A stretch of DNA of 64,000 bases from NCBI RefSeq assembly GCF_000718005.1, contig NZ_JODV01000013.1. One strand, given 5' to 3'. Both the position numbers and the translations under genes were made by a program. Below the pieces are notes generated by a model. The model saw only the letters and a list, made by a program, of their open reading frames with translations. It did not search any database and was not told the origin of the DNA. This document shows, in pieces, positions 15,984 through 26,114 of this stretch. Positions within the stretch are counted from its first letter, which is position 1. Each line of letters opens with the position of its first letter. This stretch comes from Actinoalloteichus_B caeruleus (GTDB taxonomy: Bacteria > Actinomycetota > Actinomycetes > Mycobacteriales > Pseudonocardiaceae).

Positions 15984-17410
15984 CCCTCGGCGCTACGTCA
16001 CAGGACCCGAACACCTCGGCGGGGCCGGTGACCGAGAAGGCACCGCGGTCCCGGCGTCGCATCCCCGGTTGGCTCATGGGAGCCCTCTGGGTCGCGGTGG
16101 TCATGGTCCTGCTCTCGACCACGTCCTTCCTCACCGGGCTCCCGCAGCTCACCTCGTCCAGCACCATCGAGTCGGCGGCGCGGTTCGCGCTGCCGATCCT
16201 GCTGGCCGCCCTGGGCGGGCTGTGGGCGGAACGGGCCGGCATCATCAACATCGGCCTCGAAGGCATGATGATCTTCGGGACCTGGGGTGCGGCCTTCGCC
16301 GGCTACTACTGGGGCCCGTGGGCCGGCCTGTTGGCCGCCGCCCTGTTCGGCGCGGTCGGCGGCCTGCTGCACGCCGTGGCCACCGTCACCTTCGGGGTGA
16401 ACCACATCGTCTCCGGTGTGGCGATCAACCTGTTGGGCCTCGGCGTCACCAAGTACCTGTCGAGCCTGATCTTCTACCCGCTGTCCGGGAACCCGCGCGA
16501 GTCGCCGCCGGTGCCGAAGTTCGACACCTACTCGGCGCAGCCGCTGGCCGGGTGGCTGGGCGAGTTGGAGGCGATGCAGCGGGTCGGGATCTCCGACGTG
16601 GCCGGCATCCTGCGCGGCCTCGTGATCGGCGTCTCCCCGCTGGCCATGATCGGCATCCTGCTGGTGCCGGTGAGCTACCTGGTGCTGTGGCGGAGCCGGT
16701 TCGGGCTCCGGCTGCGATCCTGCGGTGAGAACCCGAAGGCCGCCGAGTCGCTCGGCGTCAACGTGTACCTGTACAAGTACTCGGCCGTGATCATGTCCGG
16801 CGCGCTGGCCGGCATCGGTGGCGCCGCCCTGGTCCTCAACCCGGGGCAGCCCGGCTACTCGGAGAACCAGGTGAACGGCCGGGGCTACATCGGCCTCGCG
16901 GCGATGATCTTCGGCAACTGGCGGCCGGGTGGTCTGCTCGGTGGTTCCGCGCTGTTCGGCTACGCCGACGGCCTCCGGCTGCGGCAGGGCGAGACGACCG
17001 TGCACGCCCTGCTGTACGGAGCGGCGCTGCTGGTGCTGGTCCTCGCCGTCGTGCACCTCGTGCGGGGCCGTTGGACGAACGGGGCCACCGCCCTCGGGGG
17101 AGCGGTCGCGCTCTACGCGGTGTACTGGTTCACCGACGGCATCCCCCGGGAGCTGTTGGCCTACGCGCCGCACCTGGTGACGCTGGTGGTGCTCGCCGTC
17201 GCCGCCCAGAAACTGCGGGGACCGGCGGCCAACGGGCTCCAGTACAGCCGGGAGACCGGTGGTCGCCGGAAACGGGGAGGGAAGGAACCCGGGGCCCTGG
17301 TGGGCGCCGGCGGGCCCGGGGCGCCGCCACCACCCCCCGGTGGTCGGGCGGGCCCCGACGAGGCGGAACCCCCAGGCCGGGGTGGGGCCGCGCCGCCAAC
17401 GGGCGGTTGA
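15980..17410 (+). CDS. nucleoside ABC transporter permease 2
   Basis: 476 residues, partner of permease 1 (RnsD/YufQ-like). It carries AERAGIINIGLEGMMIFGTWGAAFAGYYWG, FGVNHIVSGVAINLLGLGVT, SCGENPKAAESLGVNVYLYKY and NGRGYIGLAAMIFGNWRPGG. It is longer than usual because of extra C-terminal helices (about 345-425) and a Gly/Pro-rich cytoplasmic tail. The ATGA overlap with permease 1 implies coupled translation and a 1:1 heterodimer. Cytidine deaminase follows after 82 bases, linking import to salvage. Confidence 0.93.
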   Translation: MTLGATSQDPNTSAGPVTEKAPRSRRRIPGWLMGALWVAVVMVLLSTTSFLTGLPQLTSSSTIESAARFALPILLAALGGLWAERAGIINIGLEGMMIFGTWGAAFAGYYWGPWAGLLAAALFGAVGGLLHAVATVTFGVNHIVSGVAINLLGLGVTKYLSSLIFYPLSGNPRESPPVPKFDTYSAQPLAGWLGELEAMQRVGISDVAGILRGLVIGVSPLAMIGILLVPVSYLVLWRSRFGLRLRSCGENPKAAESLGVNVYLYKYSAVIMSGALAGIGGAALVLNPGQPGYSENQVNGRGYIGLAAMIFGNWRPGGLLGGSALFGYADGLRLRQGETTVHALLYGAALLVLVLAVVHLVRGRWTNGATALGGAVALYAVYWFTDGIPRELLAYAPHLVTLVVLAVAAQKLRGPAANGLQYSRETGGRRKRGGKEPGALVGAGGPGAPPPPPGGRAGPDEAEPPGRGGAAPPTGG

Positions 17411-17492
17411 TCCGGTCGCTCCCGCACGACGCGGGAGCGAGGACCGGAGCGGACGAGGACACGCGCTGATCGTGGGAAGAGGAGCCAACGAG

Positions 17493-17903
17493 ATGACGAC
17501 GGCGACGGCCGGGACCGAGGTCGACTGGGACGCCCTGCGCGAGGCCGCGGTCCGGGCCGCCCAGACCGCCTACTGCCCCTACTCGGGACTCCAGGTGGGG
17601 GCGGCGGCGGTCTGCTCGGACGGGCGGGTGGTCACCGGGTGCAACGTCGAGAACGCCTCCTACGGGGTCGGTCTCTGCGCCGAGTGCACCATGGCCGGTC
17701 AGCTCCAGCTCACCGGCGGTGGCCGGTTCGTCGCCGTCGCCTGCCGCTCCGGAGCCGGTGAGCTGCTCATGCCCTGCGGTCGTTGCCGCCAGGTGCTCTA
17801 CGAACTCGGTGGACCCGAGTGCCTGGTGGACACCCCGGACGGGGTGCTGCCGATGACGCGGGTGCTGCCGGCGGCCTTCGGGCCGGCGGACCTGCCCGCC
17901 TGA
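17493..17903 (+). CDS. cdd: cytidine deaminase
   Basis: 136 residues. Deaminates cytidine and deoxycytidine to uridine forms using zinc. Motifs: CPYSGLQVGAAAV near the N-terminus, NVENASYGVGLCAECTMA with catalytic CAE, and MPCGRCRQVLYE with the other two zinc Cys. Length fits the small homotetrameric class. The GGAAGAGGAG region upstream is a good ribosome site. It lies in the importer-cdd-deoA cluster. Confidence 0.97.
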   Translation: MTTATAGTEVDWDALREAAVRAAQTAYCPYSGLQVGAAAVCSDGRVVTGCNVENASYGVGLCAECTMAGQLQLTGGGRFVAVACRSGAGELLMPCGRCRQVLYELGGPECLVDTPDGVLPMTRVLPAAFGPADLPA

Positions 17904-17947
17904 CGCGCCGCGCCGGAACGAACGGTGAGCCAGAGCGAGGAGACGAG

Positions 17948-19246
<1,299 letters not shown>

Positions 19247-19292
19247 GTCCGCTCCAGCGGCCGCCTCGCCCCGCCGCCCCCGGGTGGCCCTC

Positions 19293-19322
19293 CCGGGTCA
19301 GCCCTGGTCTCGGCTGACCCGG
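19293..19322. terminator. terminator between convergent deoA and DUF418 gene
   Basis: An 11-bp perfect stem, CCGGGTCAGCC at 19293-19303 and GGCTGACCCGG at 19312-19322, with an 8-base loop. It overlaps the last codons and stop of the minus-strand DUF418 gene, so it mainly serves deoA. Confidence 0.6.
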
Positions 19323-20512
19323 CCCCGGTCGCGCTCGGCGCTGAGCCGGCGCAACAGGACCTCGAAGGGGCCTCGTCGTCCGGCCCTGCGCAGCAGGTCG
19401 GCGACGAGGAGCCCGAGCACCCACACCCCGAGCCCGACCAGCACGGACGTCGCGACGTCGATGTGCTGCCCGAGGTTGAACGTGGTCGGGTTGAACAGGG
19501 CGAACCAGACGACGGACTGGAGCAGGTAACAGGTCATGGACCGTTCGCCCGAGGCCCGGAGCGCGGTGACGAGCGGTCCGCCTCGGTCACCGAGGCGGAC
19601 GGCGAGCAGGGCGATCAGCGCCGCGTAACCCAGTCCACCCGCGACGCCGGCCGTCGAGTGCAGCGCGAAGGCGGCGGTGGACACGAGGGTGGAGGTGTCG
19701 GTCCACAGCAGCGAGTGGATCAGCGCCAGGGGAAGGCCGCCGACGACGGCGATGGTGATACCGCCGATGGCCGTGGCCCGCAGCAGGCCGAGGGAGCGCT
19801 CCGGGTGTTCCAGCAGCTGTCGGCGGGCCGCCCAGATCCCCACGAGGAACGGGGACAGCGACGTCACCGCGAAGAGCAGCGTGCTGACGGGCCAGCTCGC
19901 GAGCCGGATCGCCGCGTCGGTCAACGGGTCCACCGTCTCCATGGCGGCCGCACCGGAACCGGTGGCGGCCATCGCCCCGACGAAGGCCACCGAGTAGAGC
20001 GTGGAGCACACCACCAGGCACACGCCGGCCAGACGGATCAGCGCACGGTCACTCCACCGCAGGGCGCCGACGAAGACGAGGGCGAGCAGGCCGTAGGTGG
20101 CGAGGATGTCGCCGGGGAACAGCAGGACCGCGTGGAACAGCCCGAACAGGACCATCCACCACCCCCGGCGCCGGAGGAACCGGCGGACCCTCGGCCAGTC
20201 CCACCCGCTCACCGCCCGGTTGGCCGCGACGCGGGCGAGCCCGTAGCCGAAGAGCGCCGCGAACATCGGGTAGCCACGGCTGTCGGCGAACAGGGTGAGG
20301 ACGGCGGCGGCGATCCGGTCGAGGACGTCCCCGTGCGTCGGGTATCCGCCGGCGAAGTGGCTGTCCCCGCCGACCAGCATGTGAGCGTGGACCAACGCGA
20401 TCACGGCCAGCATCACGCCTCGGGCGAGGTCGGGCGCGAGGGACCTCGCGTGCGGCGTGTTCGCCGAGGGTGGGGACCCGGACGAACGACCTGAGGTGGC
20501 GGGAACGGACAC
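19298..20512 (-). CDS. DUF418-family polytopic membrane protein
   Basis: 404 residues with about ten membrane helices. The N-terminal DLARGVMLAVIALVHAHM and mid-region RRGWWMVLFGLFHAVLLFPGDILATYGLLAL, and the C-terminal GERSMTCYLLQSVVWFALF block, are typical of DUF418 (YeiB-like) proteins. Their function is unknown; acyltransferase-3-like folds have been suggested for relatives. It is divergent from a TetR gene with two palindromic operators in the shared promoter region, so TetR probably represses it. Confidence 0.88.
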   Translation of the reverse strand: MSVPATSGRSSGSPPSANTPHARSLAPDLARGVMLAVIALVHAHMLVGGDSHFAGGYPTHGDVLDRIAAAVLTLFADSRGYPMFAALFGYGLARVAANRAVSGWDWPRVRRFLRRRGWWMVLFGLFHAVLLFPGDILATYGLLALVFVGALRWSDRALIRLAGVCLVVCSTLYSVAFVGAMAATGSGAAAMETVDPLTDAAIRLASWPVSTLLFAVTSLSPFLVGIWAARRQLLEHPERSLGLLRATAIGGITIAVVGGLPLALIHSLLWTDTSTLVSTAAFALHSTAGVAGGLGYAALIALLAVRLGDRGGPLVTALRASGERSMTCYLLQSVVWFALFNPTTFNLGQHIDVATSVLVGLGVWVLGLLVADLLRRAGRRGPFEVLLRRLSAERDRGRVSRDQG

Positions 20513-20571
20513 GACGGACTCCCCGGTGGTCGTGAAGGATGTCGGGCGGAGCCGGATGCCGGCCCCGGGAA

Positions 20572-20618
20572 GATACGGAAGCGTATCTAAAAATCACCTT
20601 AGGGTACGGTCGCGTATC
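20572..20618. promoter_or_regulatory. paired TetR operators (GATACG-N4-CGTATC)
   Basis: A perfect palindrome GATACG-GAAG-CGTATC spans 20572-20587, and a second copy GGTACG-GTCG-CGTATC spans 20603-20618 with one mismatch. Centres are 31 bp apart, about three helical turns. They lie between the divergent DUF418 and TetR starts, as expected for dimeric TetR autoregulation and repression of the neighbour. Confidence 0.8.
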
Positions 20619-20636
20619 CAAGCAAGGAGGGGTGCC

Positions 20637-21299
20637 GTGGGGGACCAGGTGGACCGGGAGGGGACGGCGCGAACCCGCCGGCGGGGCGCGGCCCTCGTCG
20701 CCGCGATCCACGCGGCCGCGTTGGCGGAACTCGCCGAGGTCGGGCTCGGCCGCATGAGCATGGAGGGAGTGGCCCGCCGCGCCGGTGCCGCGAAGACCTC
20801 GCTCTACCGGCGCTGGAACTCCCCGCACGAGCTGCTGCTGGACGCCATCCAGGTCACCTACCCGCAGGAGGAGGTGTCACCGGCCACGAACGACCTCCGA
20901 GGCGACCTCATCCGCGCGCTGCGCCAGCTGCGGGAGTGGATGAACACCGACCAGGCCCAGGCGGTGTCCGCGATCATGATCGAACGGGACCGGTACCCCG
21001 ACCTCGTCGCGGCCCTGTTCGACCGGGTGTTCGACCCCGCCGGCGGCCGGGTGACCCGGGTCGTGCTGCGGCACTACGCCGACCGAGGAGCCATCGACGC
21101 CGAGCGCCTGACCCCGGTCGTGACCGACATCGGGGAGGCCCTGGTGTTCAAGTTCGCCAGCGACACCGGGCGGTTTCCCACCGACGAGCAGCTGGCCGAC
21201 ATCGTCGACCAGGCCATCCTGCCGGCCGTCGGGATCACATCCGGCTGGTCCGGGGAGGAGACCCGACCGCCTCACGCCTCCGAGACCGGGCCTCGCTGA
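20637..21299 (+). CDS. TetR-family transcriptional repressor
   Basis: 220 residues from a GTG with AAGGAGG at 6-7 bases. An N-terminal TetR DNA-binding domain (AAIHAAALAELAEVGLGRMSMEGVARRAGAAKTSLYRRWNSPHELLLDAI) is followed by a TetR_C-type ligand domain (MIERDRYPDLVAALFDRVFDPAGGRVTRVVLRHYADRGAID). Two strong palindromes upstream are its likely binding sites. The inducer is unknown. It is divergent from the DUF418 membrane protein. Confidence 0.93.
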   Translation: MGDQVDREGTARTRRRGAALVAAIHAAALAELAEVGLGRMSMEGVARRAGAAKTSLYRRWNSPHELLLDAIQVTYPQEEVSPATNDLRGDLIRALRQLREWMNTDQAQAVSAIMIERDRYPDLVAALFDRVFDPAGGRVTRVVLRHYADRGAIDAERLTPVVTDIGEALVFKFASDTGRFPTDEQLADIVDQAILPAVGITSGWSGEETRPPHASETGPR

Positions 21300-21307
21300 T
21301 CGACGCC

Positions 21308-21331
21308 GCTCCGGAGTTCCGCCTCCGGAGC
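21308..21331. terminator. bidirectional terminator after TetR gene
   Basis: A 9-bp perfect stem, GCTCCGGAG at 21308-21316 and CTCCGGAGC at 21323-21331, with a 6-base loop, lies between the convergent TetR and PPE-like genes. Just downstream is a run of GGCACCC-type direct repeats around 21349-21384. Confidence 0.6.
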
Positions 21332-21404
21332 GAGAACGCGCCTGGGTCGGGCACCCACTGGCACCCCGGCACCCACGGGCACCAGGGAGGGCAGCGCCGC
21401 GCGC

Positions 21405-22745
21405 TCAACGCCCGTGGTCCTCCCCGAGCACGGGCGGTGCGACAGCCCTGCCGTCCCCGAAGAGGTCGTCGGTCTCCTGGAGGTAGGACGGCCGCGAGTG
21501 CTCCTGGTCCTCCGCGCGCTGTCCGCCCCGGCCCGCACCGCCACCACCCACCGGACCACCGGTGCCCCCACCGGGTCCTCCCGCCCCGGGGCGGCCACCG
21601 CCCGTCCCGCCGGTCACTCCTCCCACCGCGGAACCACCACCGGGGCCGACACCACCGCCGGGCGGGCCGAACCCGCCAGCGGGCCCCGAGCCGCCGGTGG
21701 TCCCGAACCCTCCGGCAGGTCCGAACCCTCCGACCGGTCCGCTGCCGGGCGGGACGTTCGGCCCGGGTGGCACACCGCCACCGGGCGAACCGCCCGCCCG
21801 GACCCAGTCCGACGTCACCAGCGGCGGCGACAGGACGGGAGGGCTGGGCGGTGATCCGAGGTTGTCAGGCACACCGGTCGGAACCGGTGGGGACGGGGGC
21901 ACGGGGAAGCCGTTCCCGTTTCGCCAACCGCCGCTACCCCCTTCTCCGCCGCCGATGCCACCACCACCGGCGGTCCGGCCGTCTCCGCTCACGCCACGCC
22001 GGTCGGCGCCCCTGTGCTGGTGGTCGCCAGCACCGTGCGGGCTCCTCACCGGGGCCGACGGCACCGGCGGAGGTGGGTACCGGTCCTGGCGGACCGGTAC
22101 TCGGTGCGAGTCCGCCGTTCCCGTGGCCTCCCGGGCCTCCGTCGCCCCGTTGCCGAACTCGGGTGGGGGAACGAACGAGGGCATCGAGGCGTCGACCTCG
22201 CGCAGGGCCGACTCCAACTCGACACTGACATCGACGGCCCGTGCATATGCCTCGGTGGAGGCCGCGTGGGCGGCGCGGGCCTCCTCGCCCATCCTGAGCG
22301 CCTCCAGCGGGCTGAAGGCAGCGACGACCTCACGCAGGAAACCTGGCTCGTCGTACTCCACGGGATCCGGCATCGCGTCCCGAGCCCGCACCGCGATCTC
22401 GCTCTGCGCTCGCACCGAGTCACCGATGCGGCTCATGGCCTCGCTGGTCCTCCCCGACCATTGCCCGAGCGAGTCGAGGACGGCACGGGCGGAGTCGGCG
22501 GCCTCGCCCTCCCACACGATGTCGCGGGTGGCCGACATCGCCCGCAGTACGTCGTGGACCTCCTTCATGGCGGAGCGCATCTCGTACCAGCCCTCGGCGA
22601 TGTCCGCACAACCGGCTGGATCGTTGTTCTCGCGCACCCAGCGGCGCAGGGTGGCGTGGTCCACGGCCGCGTAGTTGTGGGGACAGCCGAAGGTGGGGGC
22701 GCGGGAGGGGGAACGCTCGGTGAGTCCCCCGTGGTCAGGGATCAC
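21405..22745 (-). CDS. PPE-like, WXG-motif protein with long Gly/Pro-rich tail
   Basis: 446 residues. Residues 25-240 form a helical bundle with a W-E-G motif at 78-80 (DIVWEGEAADSARAVL), similar to the helical domains of type VII secretion substrates in Pseudonocardiales. From about 240 the chain is Pro- then Gly-rich low complexity, ending in an acidic YLQETDDLF segment. No signal peptide is present. It starts at a GTG that overlaps the DUF3558 gene stop (GTGA) and is last of a three-gene operon. Probably an exported cell-surface or effector-carrier protein; no ESX core genes are in the window. Confidence 0.75.
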   Translation of the reverse strand: MIPDHGGLTERSPSRAPTFGCPHNYAAVDHATLRRWVRENNDPAGCADIAEGWYEMRSAMKEVHDVLRAMSATRDIVWEGEAADSARAVLDSLGQWSGRTSEAMSRIGDSVRAQSEIAVRARDAMPDPVEYDEPGFLREVVAAFSPLEALRMGEEARAAHAASTEAYARAVDVSVELESALREVDASMPSFVPPPEFGNGATEAREATGTADSHRVPVRQDRYPPPPVPSAPVRSPHGAGDHQHRGADRRGVSGDGRTAGGGGIGGGEGGSGGWRNGNGFPVPPSPPVPTGVPDNLGSPPSPPVLSPPLVTSDWVRAGGSPGGGVPPGPNVPPGSGPVGGFGPAGGFGTTGGSGPAGGFGPPGGGVGPGGGSAVGGVTGGTGGGRPGAGGPGGGTGGPVGGGGAGRGGQRAEDQEHSRPSYLQETDDLFGDGRAVAPPVLGEDHGR

Positions 22746-23329
22746 GGAGCTCCCGCCGACAGGGTGGCCGCGACGCTCTCGGCCAGTGGGTCGATGACAT
22801 CGCAGGCGGCGGTGCTGGTCTCGCTCTCCGCGCCCAGGGACACGTAGCCCGCGGAGTCCGAGGAAAGGATGACCTGGCACCAGATGTCGTCCGTGATCCG
22901 GTACCCGCGCAGCCCCCCCACCGAGATGTCGACGACCGTGTACTGGTCGAGGTTCAGGCTCTCGGCAGCCTCCCCGACGGCCACGTCGACGATCACCCCC
23001 GGATCGCCGCGCTCGGCGGCCAGGAAGTCGCAGGAGTTCAGGACGCTGGAGTACTCCCCGGATGCGGGGTCCAGCCCGACATCACGCAGTTCGTCCCCCG
23101 TGAACAGCTCACAGGGATCCAGCGATGCCAGCCGGCCCGCACCGGGAGCACCACCGGCCGCGCTCGTGGCGGCCGGGCCGCCCGAGCCCCCGGGAGCGAT
23201 CGCGGCGGGCGCGTCGACGGGTGCGGCGGTTCCCAGTTCGACCGCGCCGCACGAGGAGACGAGGAGCACCGAGACCGCCAGGCAGGACAGTGCGGCGGTC
23301 GTGGTGCCGGCGCGGCTCGCATCACGCAT
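22742..23329 (-). CDS. DUF3558-family lipoprotein
   Basis: 195 residues with lipoprotein signal peptide: hydrophobic SCLAVSVLLVSSC with the lipobox Cys at about 27. After a Gly/Ala/Pro linker, the DUF3558 domain begins with LDPCELFTGDELRDVGLDP and has paired Cys (NSCDFL, IWCQVIL, AACDVI). These actinobacterial surface lipoproteins are often next to ESX-like or PPE-like genes. The start overlaps the upstream gene by eight bases and has GGAGG at proper spacing. Confidence 0.85.
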   Translation of the reverse strand: MRDASRAGTTTAALSCLAVSVLLVSSCGAVELGTAAPVDAPAAIAPGGSGGPAATSAAGGAPGAGRLASLDPCELFTGDELRDVGLDPASGEYSSVLNSCDFLAAERGDPGVIVDVAVGEAAESLNLDQYTVVDISVGGLRGYRITDDIWCQVILSSDSAGYVSLGAESETSTAACDVIDPLAESVAATLSAGAP

Positions 23330-23747
23330 CGCCTCCTCCCCTGATCGTGTCAAGGGAGGACTCGACGGCCTCGTCGGTCTCCTGGGTGTGGCGCACGGCC
23401 GCGCGGACGGCGGTAGCCAGGTCGCTGATGAGGCCCTGGAACGTCGTGAGGATGTCTCTCGCGGAGCCCATCCCACCGCTGGCGACGAGCTCGTCGTGAC
23501 GCGACATCCACTCGGCGGCCGGCCCGGAACCGAGCGGGACCTTCTGCTCCACCCGTCGAAGCTCGCGGAGCATTCGAGCCACTGAGTCCGCGATGTCGTC
23601 AAGCCTGGCTGCGGCGGCCTCCGCGCTCCGCTGTTCCACGTGGACCGAACCCGAAGCCACGCTCGTTCCGAGCTGGTCGACCTGGTTGGTCACCGCCGCC
23701 CCGACGGGTGCCAGGCGGGCGCCGCCGGCTCCGAGTGGTGTCGTCAT
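23322..23747 (-). CDS. helical WXG100/ESX-like small protein
   Basis: 141 residues, all-helical, no signal peptide. VASGSVHVEQRSAEAAAARLDDIADSVARMLRELRRVEQKVPLG looks like the first arm of a helical hairpin, and a second arm follows (TTFQGLISDLATAVRAAVRHTQETDEAVESSLDTI). No canonical WXG turn is present (AAEWMSRHDEL occupies the middle). It leads the operon containing a DUF3558 lipoprotein and a PPE-like protein, so a type VII-related role is a reasonable inference. Confidence 0.75.
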   Translation of the reverse strand: MTTPLGAGGARLAPVGAAVTNQVDQLGTSVASGSVHVEQRSAEAAAARLDDIADSVARMLRELRRVEQKVPLGSGPAAEWMSRHDELVASGGMGSARDILTTFQGLISDLATAVRAAVRHTQETDEAVESSLDTIRGGGDA

Positions 23748-24300
23748 CCCAAAGACCCCCGCACTGATCTCCCCGGACGAGTCGCGACTGGTCGACTCGT
23801 GCCCAGTGGCAAGCCGATCGAAAAGTAGCAGCGGTGATCAAGATTCGGAGAGTGTTCGACTCATTACCACCCGTGTGTAGTAGGTGGTTGCCGTCAGGTA
23901 CCACGACGGAACACGGACCCGTCAGGCGCGTGGGTGCTGATCACGGCAGAGGTGCCGTCGTCGGGTGCCGCTGCTCGTCAGGGGAGCACGTTCCTCAGCC
24001 CGGGCCGTTGCGGCGGGAAGCGCTGTCGGAGAGCGCATCACCTGACGCTGGTTGCCGGGAGGGGCCGGGGCTGGGCCGTTCTCGGTGGTGGTCCTCGGTG
24101 GTCGCCCGGGCGCGTGCGGCAGGACGGCAGCGCGGCCGGGGGCCGTGTGCCGGACGCGGCGCAGCGACTCAGCGGGCAAGCGGCGGGGGCGAGGTCGCCG
24201 CCAGGCGGCCGACGACGGCCGGCGGCGGGAGGTGGGAGGTGGGAGGTGGGTGGTGTCGGCAGGCTCGAACACCGCGCCTGAGGGGCGCGGCCGGGGCCTG
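23748..24300. other. intergenic region upstream of the WXG-like operon
   Basis: About 550 bases. The AT-richer part near 23820-23890 probably holds the promoter of the minus-strand WXG-like operon. The remainder is very GC-rich, includes a short GGTGGGA direct repeat near 24230-24255, and encodes only low-complexity Arg/Pro frames. No gene is supported. Confidence 0.5.
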
Positions 24301-24365
24301 CCGTCGGGTGCCGGGCGGCCACCCGACGGCAGGAGGGGGTGGCCGCTGTCGCGGCCACCCCCTCC
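24301..24365. terminator. two tandem hairpins downstream of the coiled-coil gene
   Basis: Hairpin 1 pairs CCGTCGGGTG (24301-24310) with CACCCGACGG (24320-24329). Hairpin 2 pairs GGAGGGGGTGGCCGC (24332-24346) with GCGGCCACCCCCTCC (24351-24365), a perfect 15-bp stem with a TGTC loop. They lie just after the stop of the minus-strand gene at 24383 and form a robust terminator. Confidence 0.75.
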
Positions 24366-24382
24366 GTCAGCGTGACGCGGGC

Positions 24383-25627
24383 TCAGGCGCTCTCGATGGC
24401 GTCGGCCTCGTCGCCCTTCTCCCCCTCGCGGCCCTTGCCGCCCTTGCGGGTGGCGCGGCGCTGCTGCCGGGGCAGCGGGGTGGGCGGTGGCGGCGGCGTG
24501 GGGGCCCCACCGAGGATCAGCTCGGCGAAGGTGGCCATCGCCTCGTCGAGCTGGGTGGCGTTGCGCCGTTCGGACTCCGCGTTGGCCTCCCGCACCATGC
24601 TGTTCACCGCGCCGGTGTCCGGGCGGTCAGCGAGGGTGCCGTCGATCCGGTCGAGGTGCGTCTCGACGGCGCGGTTCAGCTCGGAGATCTTCGACAGGAC
24701 GTCGGAGTCGACCTCGCGCAGGCGGGTGTCCACGGCGTCGTTCAGTTCACCGATCCGGCCGAGGACGCTGTCATCGACCTTCTCCACCCGGCTGTTGACG
24801 TCCTGCACGCGGCGGGAGAGCTGTTCCAGGCGTTCGGCGAGGGCGTCGAGCTTCTCGGTCGGGTCGACCGCCGGGCGCTCCAGCAGGCTGTCGAGCTTGC
24901 GCTGGACCTCGTCCCGCGTCTCGCGCAGCTGGTCGCCCAGTGTCTCGCGGCTGGTCTCCACGCTCGCGCGCACGGCCTCGGACGACGAGGTGACCTCGCC
25001 GCGCACGGTCTCCGCGGACTCCGTGACGTGCCGCTGGAGGGCTTCCTTGGTCCCGTCCAGGTGCTCGTGCACACCCTCGTCGACCTCGTCGATGCGGCTG
25101 CGCAGCGACAGCTCCAGGCCGTCCATCCGCTCCCGCACCGGGCCGTGCACCGCGGCGGGCATGTTCTCCAGCCGGGTGTCCTGCTTGTCCAGGTGCAGGC
25201 CCAGGTCGTCCAGGCGCTTGTGGATGTGGCCGAGGCGGTCCTCCAGGCCGTCCATCCGCCCCGCGACGCCGTCGAAGCGTCCGGAGACCCCGTCGAGGCG
25301 GCCGTCGAGCTGGGCGAACGGCTTGGCCAGCTTGTCCACCAGGCCGTCGACCGCGTGCAGCAGCCCCGAGATAGCGGTGTCCTGGGACTCCAGTTTCGAG
25401 AGCGCCTCGTCCAGTCTCTCGGCCAGGACGCTGACCTCGGTGCGATCGGGCAGTTCGGACAGTCGCTTGCGGACGGAACCGAGCGACTCGAGAGGGGACA
25501 GTCGAGCGTGGATCTCGTCCAACGCGTCGAAGACCTGTTGCTGCTCGCTGTCGCGGATCTCGGCCGCTCGCGTCAACATCGAGCGCATCCGGTCGAACGA
25601 CAACGCTGAGTGGTTGTTCTCGTTCAC
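24383..25627 (-). CDS. long coiled-coil (apolipoprotein-like) protein with basic-acidic tail
   Basis: 414 residues, acidic and almost wholly helical, with heptad/11-mer-like repeats (RLDGVSGRFDGVAGRMDGLEDRLG; ETVRGEVTSSSEAVRASVETSRETLGDQ; GRIGELNDAVDTRLREVDSDVLSKISELNRAVETHLDRID) resembling tropomyosin or apolipoprotein A/E matches. No signal peptide or membrane helix. The tail is Pro-rich then charged (RKGGKGREGEKGDE). Such cytoplasmic coiled-coils are common but uncharacterised in Pseudonocardiales. It stands alone with its own terminator and a divergent adenosine deaminase upstream. Confidence 0.85.
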   Translation of the reverse strand: MNENNHSALSFDRMRSMLTRAAEIRDSEQQQVFDALDEIHARLSPLESLGSVRKRLSELPDRTEVSVLAERLDEALSKLESQDTAISGLLHAVDGLVDKLAKPFAQLDGRLDGVSGRFDGVAGRMDGLEDRLGHIHKRLDDLGLHLDKQDTRLENMPAAVHGPVRERMDGLELSLRSRIDEVDEGVHEHLDGTKEALQRHVTESAETVRGEVTSSSEAVRASVETSRETLGDQLRETRDEVQRKLDSLLERPAVDPTEKLDALAERLEQLSRRVQDVNSRVEKVDDSVLGRIGELNDAVDTRLREVDSDVLSKISELNRAVETHLDRIDGTLADRPDTGAVNSMVREANAESERRNATQLDEAMATFAELILGGAPTPPPPPTPLPRQQRRATRKGGKGREGEKGDEADAIESA

Positions 25628-26102
25628 GGCGTGGGTGACCTTCGTCAGGGGGCGGGGGCGACACAGCGAGCCTAACCAGTCAGTGGCACGACCGGAAAGG
25701 ACCCCCAGCGATAACGCGATTACTGGGTGTAGACGACCGCGTCGTCACGGAGCGGTACCGCGACGACCTGTCTTCTTCGGTTGTGTCCTCAGTGTAAGGA
25801 ACGTCCCCCGACGGATGGCGGTGCCGGCGCCGTGGCAGGCATCCGTGATCAACAGCTACGCGCCGTGTCTACCACGCGGGATGGCTCCCGGCCAGCCACC
25901 ACGCCGAGCGACCTCCGTTCGCGGAGGTGTCGGACCGCCTGGTGAGCGGGGGGAGCGGGGGAGCCGGCCGTCGTGGCAGGGTGACGGACGATCAACCACC
26001 CCTTCGGACCACCGAGCGGTCCGATCCGGCGATCCTCACCTGCCCGGGGCCGTGGGTCACCTGGCTGATCCCAAGGGGCTGAACCCCGCTGGCCCACGCC
26101 GA
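25628..26102. other. divergent intergenic region (coiled-coil gene / add)
   Basis: About 475 bases holding promoters for both flanking genes. An imperfect inverted repeat CCCAG-N14-CTGGG spans 25704-25727 in a locally AT-rich stretch and could be an operator for the coiled-coil gene. No convincing gene is present. Confidence 0.4.
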
Positions 26103-26108
26103 TACATT
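26103..26108 (+). promoter_or_regulatory. -10 element of a probably leaderless add transcript
   Basis: TACATT ends 6 bases before the ATG at 26115, and no Shine-Dalgarno precedes the start (GGGGCC only). Transcription would begin at or next to the A of ATG. The -35 is weak (CTGAAC near 26079). Confidence 0.55.
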
Positions 26109-26114
26109 GGGGCC

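Noticed and set aside
24230..24255. GGTGGGA direct repeats as a possible regulatory array or CRISPR-like element
   Set aside because: Units of 7-8 bases without spacers, simple slippage repeat.
23922..24272. Short frames upstream of the WXG-like operon
   Set aside because: Low-complexity Arg/Pro/Gly in all frames, with GGTGGGA microrepeats; no ribosome site or coupling.
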